From: Toxotes chatareus
Lineage: Eukaryota; Chordata; Actinopteri; Toxotidae
Assembly: GCA_016801885.1 (NCBI GenBank)
Contig: CM028905.1
Location: forward strand, 11,374,706-11,438,705
Length of the DNA: 64,000 bases
Reading direction: 5' to 3'
Shown here piece after piece: positions 49,654 through 60,566 of this stretch. Within the stretch, counting starts at the first letter, position 1; each line of letters opens with the position of its first letter. The notes below the pieces were generated by a model. It worked only from the letters and a program-made list of their open reading frames with translations, was not told where the DNA came from and searched no databases. A program made the position numbers and the translations under genes.

Positions 49654-50239
49654 GATTAACATAACAAATCAATTAACATGTTTCAGTTACCATGTGCTCA
49701 TCCTGTGCTGATGGTTTTGTATACACTTGTGGTGAAGTTGGACACAGATCAAAGAATAATGAGCATGTTCAAGCCTAATGCTGTCTGCATGAGTGTGTGT
49801 TATATATGTGTTTACTGAGCATGAGTGTGTCAGCATGAGTTTAGAGATGGCAGCGTGAGCCTCAGGAACTCCAAGCTGTCAGCTGCCTCCGTTCTCCACT
49901 CACACACGCGCCAAAGCATTTACAGCCTCGACTTCCAGCCCACTGTTACCTTTGTCAGATGAACAAACCGGGCAGAAAGCAGTGATAGATTTGTTGGCTT
50001 TAGACTGGGCTGAAAATGAAGGGAGAGATGCCAGGCACTGACAGATGGAACCTTATTAGGCCCTGCCATTCACTGGGGATCATTTGAGTGATTCAGTGGA
50101 CTGGGAAAAAAAAACGGTTCAGATTTCTCAACTGTGTAATCTAACCTTACCGCACTGATGTGGTCTTATTAATATGCTGATGATTTGGAGATTATATCTT
50201 AACTGCCTTGGTGTTAATCTGTGTTTTTGTTTTGTTTTC

Positions 50240-50242
<3 letters not shown>

Positions 50243-50270
<28 letters not shown>
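50243..50270 (+). repeat. (TG)14 before the first mapk9 coding exon
   Basis: Ends about 23 bases before the acceptor AG (50292-50293). A short tract 'tttgtgttgttgactccctg' separates them. Confidence 0.9.
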
Positions 50271-50274
<4 letters not shown>

Positions 50275-50324
50275 TGTTGTTGACTCCCTGCAGACAGTGC
50301 CGGTGGTCCTGACTGTTTAGCAGG

Positions 50325-52110
50325 ATGAGTGAGGCAGAGGGTCAGTTCTACAGCGTTCAGGTGGGAGACTCCACCTTCACTGTACTCAAGCGCTACCAAC
50401 AGCTGCGCGCAATCGGCTCTGGAGCCCAGGGCATCGTCTGGTGAGAGGCTGTACTTTTCTTAACATTATTAGCATAATTAGATATGTTTTATTATGAGCA
50501 AAGGAAAATATTGCCCTGCTAATAATGTGCACTCATAGGCCTTTTTCACTGCTGACATTTTTACTCATCGTAGAAGCAGATAATAGTTCTTTACGCAGCA
50601 GACACTTAGATTTTTCATAGTAGGAAAAGCGCAGGTGTAAATATTAAAATTATTAGTTTCTGAATTAATTTAGCTCCTCTGGTTTCAAGGTCTTGATATT
50701 GTGCATACCGGCTTACTATCACTGAGCTGCTATCATTAATTACATCTGTGTTTTTCTTACTATTACAAATTAAAATGTCGGCTGTGAAAAGCACTGTTAT
50801 GGCAGTGTCGTTTAGTCAGTCTGTCCAGCACATTCATCCCGAGTAAGATATCTTGATAACTCTGAACATTAAGTTTCTTTTAATCTACCCTGTGAGCTTC
50901 AAAGTTAAAAAAAAAAAATCTTCTGCCACACCATCTGACAGTGTCACATTGTTCACACTGAGTGAAATATTTAAACCCTAGACCTAGTTTTTATGGTTAT
51001 ATCTTTCCATTAAATGAAAACTTGCAAAATGTCATGTGCAGGATTTTTATTTATTTATTTATTTTTGCAATTTCCAAAATTCGCACCTGATAAATTTAGT
51101 ATCTTTGATTTTCCGCTGGAATTTAAAAGAAAGTTCTGTGGATTTGTTTGGCTATGCAGCATGAGTTTATACCAACACTGGAAATGAAGAGTTTGCATTT
51201 GAATTTCATGGTCTCCAGAGGATTATTTGTTGTGGTGTGGGTAACTAACCTTTGCTGATAGCATCACTCTGAATTTTCCCCTTGAACAACATAGTGATTC
51301 ATGACAAAGTATCAGGAAACCTCAGCTATTTTTAAATGTAGTTTTTATTTCACTATACAGTCTATACTTGACCTGTCTCATTATCGGCTTATCAGTCATG
51401 TGTGAAGCACGCTGAACTGCACTAACCTGTTTGAAAGGTGCAAATAAAGAAATATCAAACCTTAAATGTGGCACGAACACATTCACAATGAGTCCTTTCC
51501 ATTTTCTGGATGCTTTTCCTAAGCTCTGCCTAAAGGCTAGCTCCAATAACTACATTGCAGTGAAATTTGCTTGAGCTACTACTAGATGATTCCTATTATT
51601 TTGTTTTGATTACCTTCACTTTTTGCTTTATGACAAAAATCTTTGCCCTGTTGATGGATTTATTTTCTTCTTTTGTCTTTGGCTGTTCCCTCCTCCCTGT
51701 ATGCTGTGACCAGCTCTGCTCTAGATACAGTCCTTAGTATACCTGTAGCTGTGAAAAAGCTGTGTCGGCCCTTCCAGAACCAGACCCATGCTAAGCGTGC
51801 CTACAGGGAGCTGGTGCTGCTCAAATGCGTCAATCATAAAAATGTAAGACTCTTTAATATATATATACACACACACCTGCTGGAATCTGTACTTTATATT
51901 TAATATAGATAAAGAATGATCATGAATAATTAAAGCCTGTTTTTATTACATAAATTATGCAGAGCGGTAAGAAGTACTGGCAGTCAAATTTAAAATGTAA
52001 CATTTATGTTCACATCTACTCTGAGTTAAAAATAGTATGGGTTCAGATGTGGTTTGCAGTAGGACGGAGGAAATGACTGGCAGCTAAAGCCTAAGGCGCT
52101 TTAATTGTGT

Positions 52111-52143
<33 letters not shown>

Positions 52144-55053
52144 AAAGAGAGTTCTCTGCAATGCTGATAAAGTTTCCTGCTCCAGGGTGAGAGAATCCAG
52201 ACAAGCCCTCTTACTGCTCTGCCCTCAGCTGGCTAGCTCTCCACGGTGAAGTGGATGTGGATAGGAGAGTAACAGGAGTGGACTAATGGCCTGTCTTACT
52301 TCTTGCAGATCATCCGTCTGATCAATGTGTTCACGCCTCAGAAGTCCCTGGAGGAATTCCAGGATCTGTGAGTGGCAGTGGAGTGTTTTTTGGCTGTAAC
52401 AATCCACTCTTTAGTTTCCTTTTCAGTAGCAGTCAGAGATTTTAGCTGAAGCGCCTTCTTTCTCTTTGTATTTTCTTCCACTAAACTGGCATCCCTCTAT
52501 TTACTTGTCAGCTTCCACTATTGCTCTATGTTGCTGTTATATGCACTTTCTAACTTAATCTAGCACTTTTTCCAACTCCAATTTTCATATCTACTTGACT
52601 GTTTTTCATTCCTTCCTCCCCTCTCAGGTATCTGGTGATGGAGCTGATGGACGCCAGCCTAGGCCAGGTGATCCACATGGACCTGGACCACGAGAGGATG
52701 TCTTACCTGCTCTACCAGATCCTCTGTGGCATCAGACACTTACACTCTGCTGGCATTATCCATAGAGTAAGGACAAGGAATAACTGTGCTCAGGGGAAAA
52801 GGACTTAATTAGGCAGACAATAACATTTTAAACAGTTTTTAAACACTGCAAAAATATCCTGAAGAAATGACTTAATATCAGGCTCAGCAGCAGTATTTCA
52901 CCATCTGCTCTGTTTGAAAATGTGAGCTTTGCTGCTTGACTGCTATGTGTGGTAAAAAACATTTTTTGTTGCACCTGTAATCACAACCAATAATTAAGCA
53001 ATTTGCTCATCAATTAGCCAGTTTGCCAAGTATTCACTACTACATATTTATTGACATGTGAGTCACGAGCAAAGGATAATCTCTTTGAGTCTAAAATTGC
53101 ATTCATACTCTGTAAGTGTGTGGAGGTATTTAACCCTGTTGGTTTGTCTAAATTCAATAATTTTCTCCGTAATAACCGAAGTGCTTTCTAATCTTTCACC
53201 AGCTTCCATCTGTGTAGAAATAAATACCTCAAGGGTAATGTTTTTGTGTGTGTATGTTTCTCTAGATTTATAGATTCTCTGTCCCCTCAGGACCTGAAGC
53301 CCAGTAACATTGTGGTGAAGTCAGATTGCACTCTGAAGATCTTGGACTTTGGGCTGGCACGGACGGCTTGCACTAACTTCATGATGACGCCCTACGTGGT
53401 GACCAGATACTACCGGGCCCCAGAGGTCATTCTGGGAATGAAGTATAAGGAGAACGGTAAGCAGGATAGCAAAGCAGCAGTCTTAGAACAGTAGTTGAAC
53501 AAATCTTAGAAAATTTTATGTTGTTTTTTTTTTTTTTTTTGGCATCAGCAAATGTTTTGTGATCATTTGATTAACATGACATTATGTATCAATACGTTCA
53601 TGTGTTTACAGGAAGGAAATGATTTACAGTTGACAAATTATAGATGCTTAAACACGAAGGTGGACGTCCTGTGGAGCTCTGTGTTCATTGTTGGTTATCT
53701 ACCTTTGAGAAAACCAGCTGGTTTTGCTGATGATAGATTTTTTTTCCTTGAGCTTCATTATTGTTTGATACTGGCTTCTCACACATTCATTCAAATCTTA
53801 AACACATTTCAGCTAGTGTCCAATAGATTTGATTGTTTATGATACATAGCAGCAGTTGAGTAAGCAAAGAAGCATATCGCAGCTGAACAGATGGTGCAGG
53901 CTGTTAGGAAGAAAGCGTTTATTGTTCACTTGTTAGAATCCTGCCTGCAGTGCACAGTCAGAAGTCTTCGATCCAGTCGCTCTCTAGTTGGTTATCATAT
54001 TTGGTTTTTATTGGTCATTGATAGTGACAGTGCATGTCTTCATTATGTTACTACTCTGCTGCAGTGGACCTGTGGTCGGTTGGCTGCATAATGGCTGAAA
54101 TGATCTCTCACAAAGTCCTTTTTCCTGGAAAGGACTGTATCCTTCCTTGTTCGTCTCCTTACACTTACCAGTTGTTTTCTCCGAGTGGAGACAGAAAACA
54201 CTCAGGGGACATAGCTGTCATTGTGGGGGGGGGTTTGTTTTTGTTTTTGTTTAAATCAGGAATTGTTTAGTTTTGAGTTCATTAGAGCATATCCCAGCAA
54301 GAAAAAAAAGTTCTAGAAACAGGAGTTTGACAGTTTTATACACTTTCTACAGAGAACCCTGCAAGTTAATAAATCCCCTGCAACTGGGATGATGTCTTAG
54401 CTAAAGACATACTGAAATCTGTCAAACTGTCAAAATTTGTCCTACAAATGAACTAACTTGTCAGACATGCCATTTGTCCACAACATACGGTGAAGGTGTT
54501 GATATTTTTCTGAAGGACTAAAGAAGAAGACTTGATCCGAAGTCCTCTGTAGTGATCAGGGGCCATAGTCTGAGCACAGAGAGCTTTCAGCTGGAAGAGA
54601 GGAGTTAATGGCCGTTTGCCACACATAAACTCTCTAAAGCAGACAGTCAACTCAGAGAGGGAGAGAGGGAAACTAGAGACAAACTACATCCTACTCACAA
54701 ACTCACACACAGGGAAAGTGAGGGAGAGAGAGAGCGAGAGCGCAACAGCTGTGTAAACTGATAAGCACAGCCGAGGAGAAAGACCTGGAAGGCTGCGCCT
54801 GGTTCCCAAGCCAGAGAGAGAAAAGAAAGCCAGCCTGAAGATGAATGTGATGAAAGCACCCGGCCGTGGCGCAGCTAGAGGATAGACCAAAATATCGAGA
54901 GCTGGTGTTCTGCATTTCAATGTTTGTCGTTAAAATTTAAACCATGGAGCATGTTACTCATCCGTGCTGCCTCCATATGTCATTTTACTGTATATTTGGT
55001 GCACATTATATTATGTGGTTGATGTTACGTGATCATTTTTATTTAATACCTTT

Positions 55054-55089
<36 letters not shown>

Positions 55090-57484
55090 TGTTTGTGTTT
55101 GCCTGTGTGCTTTCTGTTCCCAGTGGACATCTGGTCAGTGGGGTGTATCATGGGAGAGATGGTAAAGGGCAGCGTCATCTTCCAGGGCACCGACCGTATC
55201 CTTCACCGCTCTCACCATCTCGGCCCCATGTTGTTCACCCTCCATCAAAACTCCATTTGGCATAAAATAATCCCATTTATCTGGGCAATGTTCTCGTCTT
55301 ATGGTTTGCCCTGCACAGTTGTGTTTCCAGACGTTTCCCTTTTCATGCCCTCTGAGTATTACCTGTCGAAGGTAGACCTCATTTTAAACAGAGGGCTGTC
55401 TGTTTTGCCCGCCCTCTTCAGTGATTATTAATCTGTGTAGTTGTCCAGATATCTACAATCCCCCTTAATTGACAGAGGGAATCACATTGAAGCGGTTCAG
55501 ATCATTTGCATTTATATTGGCCGTTTCTCTGTTTCTAATGGGTTTAGTCACCTCTTCACTCACCAGCTCTTTTCAGTGGCACTGTCCATTTACACCTGAG
55601 AAGCAGAGGAAGGATGCAGGGCACGGTGTGATTCTGGGATAGATTGGTTTTCATCTGGGGAAGTAATAGCCTTTCACTGTAGTTGTAAGTCAGTAGGCTT
55701 CTTGAATGTGCTTATCTGAATTATTTTGCTATTTTCCTCACTGACATGCACAAACAAGGATTTTGAAGTTTCATTTAACAGTTTCATGTATTTCTCACTT
55801 GATTCCTTGCCTTTTCATGTGTTTTTCTCATTTGCTTTAAAGATCTTTATGCCCATTATGGGTCAGGGTTTTTCCATAACAAGCATGTTGTCCAGACATT
55901 GACCAGTGGAATAAGGTGATTGAGGTTCTGGGCACACCCAGTCTGGAGTTTATGAACCGACTGATGGAGACTGTGAGGAACTACGTGATGAACAAGCCAC
56001 AGTATCCTGGCATCAGCTTTGCAGAGCTTTTCCCCGACTGGGCCTTTCCCTCTGACTCAGAGCATGACAAACTGAAAAGTAAGGATTTTTGGATGCTTAG
56101 ATATACTAGTTTAACTCAACTTCAAATGTAAATATGTTTCTAAATCTACTGAGGGAATCTGCTTTGTGTATATAGGTTTTTGTGAAACAGTGCCATTTGT
56201 GTTCAGCATATTGAGGTAAAAAGACAGTTCCTAAGAAAATTACAGGGACACAGAAGCTGAAAAGTGGACCACTTACACAACTAGTTCAGAGAATGACCAT
56301 GCAGGTCAGAGGGTTTTCTGCCCTAATCTGTGGCATTAAGAGCCAGAGATCACATGACTGAAACAAGAGAACAAATCTTGACATTCCCAGAGATGTTACC
56401 CAACACCGGCAGGGAGAAGTAATCAGTTCTCATGAAGACTCCTTAAATGAAGTGATGTCGTAGGGCTGTTGCCATAGTAACACTGCCCTTCCTTTGTTGC
56501 CATAACAGCAGGTCAGGCACGGGACTTGCTGTCCAAAATGCTGGTCATTGATCCTGAGAGCCGCATCTCCGTAGAAGAGGCCCTCAACCACCCCTACATT
56601 AACGTGTGGTACGACCCCTCAGAAGCAGACGCGGTGAGGCGATTGTTCCACTCGAGACAGTTCAGCGGTTTCGGTCTTTGTCAGTGCCGTGGTTGCGTGT
56701 GACCTCGCTGTGATACATGTATTTCTCTTTGTTTCGCAGCCTCCTCCCCAGATTTCAGATAAGCAGCTGGAAGAGAGAGAGCACACCATCGAGCAGTGGA
56801 AAGGTAGGATGCACTGCCCTCTAGGGAAACATATCCGTAGTGCAGCTTAACTTCCTTCACACACTCCAATTGAATGTGCTGGAGCTACAGTTTCTTTTCA
56901 CTTTTTCTTATGAAAATCCAGGTGGCAGAGTGGTACGGACATTTACACGACAAAACACTGTCTAATCATTCTTAAACCCAGTATCCAACACAGGACATTA
57001 TTTTTTATATATTTAACATTATTTCTTTGTCCAAAGAACTCATTTATGAAGAGGTGATTGACTGGGAGGAGAGGAACAAGAATGGTCTAATGAAAGAAGA
57101 TTGCTCAGGTACGTACATGCACCATCTTCATTCGTTTATCAGCTTTATTGGTTCCAAACTGCTGTGAGGAGTGGTATAGCTTCAGTTTAAGACTAGTTTC
57201 CTGAAATATGTCATTGTGGTAACATGTCTCCCGCAAGGAATGTACAGGAAATCCACAGTATTAACTCTAAATCTTATTCTTATTTGCACAACTTGAACCT
57301 GAACTTTGTACCTCCTGGTTCTCTCCATTGTGTGCGTCATGCATCAGATGCGGTGTTAGGTTCGGCCTCTCAGTCCTCTTCAGCCAACGACATCTCGTCC
57401 ATGTCCATGGAGCAAACCTTGGCCTCAGACACAGACAGCAGCAGCATCGACACACTGACGGGACCGCTGGACGAGAGTCAGTGA
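50325..57484 (+). CDS. mapk9: Mitogen-activated protein kinase 9 (JNK2)
   Basis: Coding exons: 50325-50440, 51714-51843, 52309-52367, 52628-52766, 53291-53456, one of 54065-54136 (6a) or 55124-55195 (6b), 55896-56078, 56509-56633, 56740-56803, 57037-57108 and 57348-57484, giving 420 aa (human JNK2 424). It is a stress-activated Ser/Thr kinase of the JNK cascade that phosphorylates c-Jun and ATF2. Seen in order: Gly-loop GSGAQG (31-36), VAVKK with Lys53, HRD with Asp149, DFG (167-169), the activation motif T181-P-Y183 phosphorylated by MKK4/MKK7, and RYYRAPE. The C-terminal tail SSSANDISSM/EQTLASDTDSSS is JNK-specific. FPDW.FPS.SE and the GPLDESQ end favour MAPK9 over MAPK8. The exon sizes I recall for human JNK genes agree closely. 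Gfpt2 lies directly upstream in the same orientation. Confidence 0.96.
54065..54136 (+). other. mapk9: mapk9 alternative exon 6a
   Basis: 72 bases coding for VDLWSVGCIMAEMISHKVLF then PGKD, completed as Tyr by exon 7. It resembles the human JNK2 beta-type exon. The acceptor is ctgctgcag. The donor is gtatccttcc, matching the U12 consensus. It cannot be read together with 6b without duplicating this part of the kinase C-lobe. Confidence 0.92.
55056..55086 (+). repeat. (TG)n about 36 bases before mapk9 exon 6b
   Basis: Uninterrupted TG run followed by tttgtgtttgtgttt and then the acceptor tgttcccag. Confidence 0.95.
55124..55195 (+). other. mapk9: mapk9 alternative exon 6b
   Basis: 72 bases coding for VDIWSVGCIMGEMVKGSVIF then QGTD, completed as His by exon 7. 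It corresponds to the human JNK2 alpha-type exon. The acceptor is a normal U2-type (ctttctgttcccag). The donor gtatccttca is U12-type, as in 6a. The choice between 6a and 6b changes the region known in mammals to affect substrate preference. Confidence 0.92.
55872..55880 (+). promoter_or_regulatory. U12-type branch point before mapk9 exon 7
   Basis: ttccataac differs at one position from the U12 branch consensus TTCCTTRAC. Its branch adenosine lies about 16 bases before the exon 7 acceptor (tgttgtccag), the short spacing usual for minor-class introns. Confidence 0.75.
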
Positions 57485-59415
57485 ACACAGTCCATGGCCA
57501 CATCTGTCTGCCTGCCTTAGTTCCCACCTCCCATTTACAGTATCCAAATATCAATCAAACATCACCTTCCTTACTTCCGTTTACTTCCTTCCTTCCCATT
57601 TTGGAATTTTCTGTCCTCAGCATTTTTCTTCTTTCCCCTTTAACCTCAATGAATAGGTCTATTTTTCTATTTTCTTTCCCTGTGTAATTTGGTGGATCTT
57701 GTTGATCCTCTTCATCTTCTTTTTGGACTGCTGGCTAGAGGTCAAAGCTATCTATGCTACTTGTTGGGTCAAAGGTTTCTCTTTCTCTTCTTTGTGGATA
57801 TCGATTAACTTGATCGTGTATATTGATGTAGGCATCCATATTGATTTTTCAGGTTACCATGAGTAAGGTGGAGGATTGCTGTTTGTTCTGTATGCCTGTA
57901 TTTTAATAGTTTTATTTTTTTAGCGAATATTAAGTTGAGACCAGAGGTTATCGTCATCAGATTAGAGCAGACGCACACATACACAGACCACGGCTACCAG
58001 CTGCTCGCATGCATGTTACGCCAGTAAGAACAAAAGCTTCCCACAAGTCCATTGCACCAGCCGTCCGATGTTCATCTGATGATCAGACATCATCCAGACT
58101 TTGATCGATCCTTTAGCTTGCTCGCAGTATTGCAGATCTCCGCAGCGGTGTATTCTGCACAGTGTTTTTTTTTTTTATTAAGTAATTGGCTTGAGTGATG
58201 TGGATTTTGAGCTTTTACTCCTGTCAGTTAGGGGAAGTTGTAGTTGCAGTGTTACAGTTTTATTTCCTGATATAACGTACTGTATGTAAAGATGTCAAGA
58301 TCTGGCATTCGTGGCTGTAGACCTTTTCATAACAAATACAGTAGATAAGGTGTGCTTGTTTTGTTAAGAAATTCAACATATCTATAGAACTATATATTGC
58401 AGTCATCCCCATTTGACATAAGGTACTAACATCAATGTGTATATCAAAAGAACATCGTGTTCCTATAGATTTGGGAGAGGCAAAAAGTTATATTTATTTT
58501 TGTGTTCCTGCAAAAAGTTGCACACAATCACATTGAGGCCCATGGAAATCAAGCCTGTGGTCAAAACATTTCATCGACAGATAAATGCATGGCCTGCTCC
58601 TTTTCTAAACCATTCCATTAGTGCTCGGACAGTAACAAAATTAACCATGAATCAGACATCATGTAGAACACATGCAAAGGCAGTAAAACACAAATAATGT
58701 TAAACCTGCATGAAGGCAGTAATGAAGCCTATAAGACACTGTAGTTCTTGTTAAAAAGAAAAACGCGTTCAGGTCAGTTCTTTAACTTACAGTACCTTGA
58801 TGTTCTCGGTTCTGAAAGCCTGTTTGAGAGGTGTTGTATTTTTTGTTTGCCTTGTAAGCCTATATGTGTGTTTGTGTCACCACAATGTACTGTGCAGCAC
58901 TCTCCCTCATTGTTTCCTTTGAATCGTCCTTAAAGACAGCAGCCGCCCCCGTCTGTGAAAGGGCAGTGTCTAAGGAGGAAGTTGGCCCAGCAGCGAAAAG
59001 CAGACATAGTGGTTTTAAAATGACAATGTGACTGTGGAGTCCTGAATCAAAATCTGGACCTTGCAGCTCAAGATTGAAACTTAAAGATGAACTTTGGAAA
59101 TGGACCGTGGAGCTGCTTTTTGCAGAACTGATTGCACAGTGTGATGGACATGCAGAAATATGACACTATGGAGTCACTGAGGACTTTACGCACCATGTTG
59201 TACACTATATTTTCCTTTTAAAGACCATGACCTTATATTCTTTCAGTCATGCCTTAAATGACATGAGGAGTGGCCAATTCACTCCCAAACATCTGATCAG
59301 ATAAGGACTGAGCATTACAGTGTTCAGAACATGTTTACCATGTTTAAAAAAACAAAACAAAACTCCATTGTATACATTGTACATGTCACGTTTTTTTGTT
59401 CAGTTTGTTTCTCCT

Positions 59416-59421
59416 TTTATT
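59416..59421 (-). terminator. Candidate polyadenylation signal of the RhoGAP gene
   Basis: tttatt on the + strand (AATAAA on the minus strand), about 240 bases past the RhoGAP stop codon. Confidence 0.4.
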
Positions 59422-59479
59422 TTTCAGAGATGTCCTGTGTGATTGCAATGACCACAATATCTTTCGCCCTTACGCAACT

Positions 59480-59485
59480 AATAAA
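59480..59485 (+). terminator. mapk9: Candidate polyadenylation signal of mapk9
   Basis: AATAAA about 2 kb after the stop. No closer canonical hexamer was noticed between 57485 and here, so the long 3' UTR is plausible. It contains no recognised gene. Confidence 0.45.
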
Positions 59486-59660
59486 GTGGACATCTGTGAT
59501 TCAATATCTCTCAGTGAAGAAATAGTTGTACATCACTGAAAATCGCTTCAGAAGAGAGACAAAAAAATCTTCTGAAACAAACGACTATACAAGTTCTTTT
59601 TTTCCCCCCCTACATTTTGCACAGGCCACTCTTGTCATCACACACCTTACATGCTCTTCT

Positions 59661-60531
59661 TCAAAAGCTCTTGACAATGCACTCTGTCTTCTTGGCCTCA
59701 CTGTTGAGCTCTCCGAAGGTGTCAAAGAACTGCTCCATCTCTCTCTGCAGCGTCGCGTTGCGTAGTTCTGCGGCAGCCCGGGCCCTTTCAGACTCCACTA
59801 TCTTAGCCTGGATGACGTGGTACCAGTGCCGCTGCTGCGCCAGGTTTGTTTTCAACTGCACAACCTCTACCTGCAGCTCTTCGTTTCTCTGCTCTAGGCT
59901 GATGTTGAAGACACAAGGACGAAGACAGAAAGACCACAGAGAGGAAAGGTTAGTAGTTTATTTTTTGGTAAATCTGATGTTTAAGTTGGTTGCTGATTTT
60001 TCGTAGTTGTTGTTCTTTGATGTCTGATGTGGTTGGAAAAGGTGGAGCAGATGACTTTGAAGTTTAAGTTCGGGTTAAAGTGTACAGTTCCATTTATCTA
60101 ACTAGAAAGAAAGAAAGAAAAGACTGTCACTTTCCTCTTGTCCTTGCTAACCACTAGCAGCGCCTAACCTTACACTGAGACTTGCTCTATCTATATCAGT
60201 AATAAATGAGGTATGTGTTGTGTCTAGGTCAGCAGCATGGCCCCTTAAATTAGCTCTGTTTCCACTGCCTTGCTTCTATAGGTCAACCACACAGACTGTG
60301 TTTTATATCCAATTTATACCAACCAGCTATTTATAAATGGAAAACACACATATACACATTCACAAACAGTAAATGTGATACATCTGAGTATTTCTTATGA
60401 AATGTTAGCTGTATATGTTTTGAGAGATTCTGGGAAACTTGAAGTAATTTAATCAGCTGTTGGCGCTCTATGAACAAAACAGGATGCTGGGTGAAGCTCG
60501 GGGTCAACTGAGTGACCAGAGCAGCACAGCT

Positions 60532-60566
<35 letters not shown>

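Larger units (their letters stand above)
46130..50240. other. mapk9 intron 1
   Basis: About 4.4 kb between the predicted leader exon and the first coding exon. No other gene recognised. It includes a tRNA-derived SINE remnant near 47190, T-rich tracts at 48828-48845 and a (TA)n microsatellite at 49601-49651. A purine-rich stretch at 48170-48370 gives chance open frames. Confidence 0.5.
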
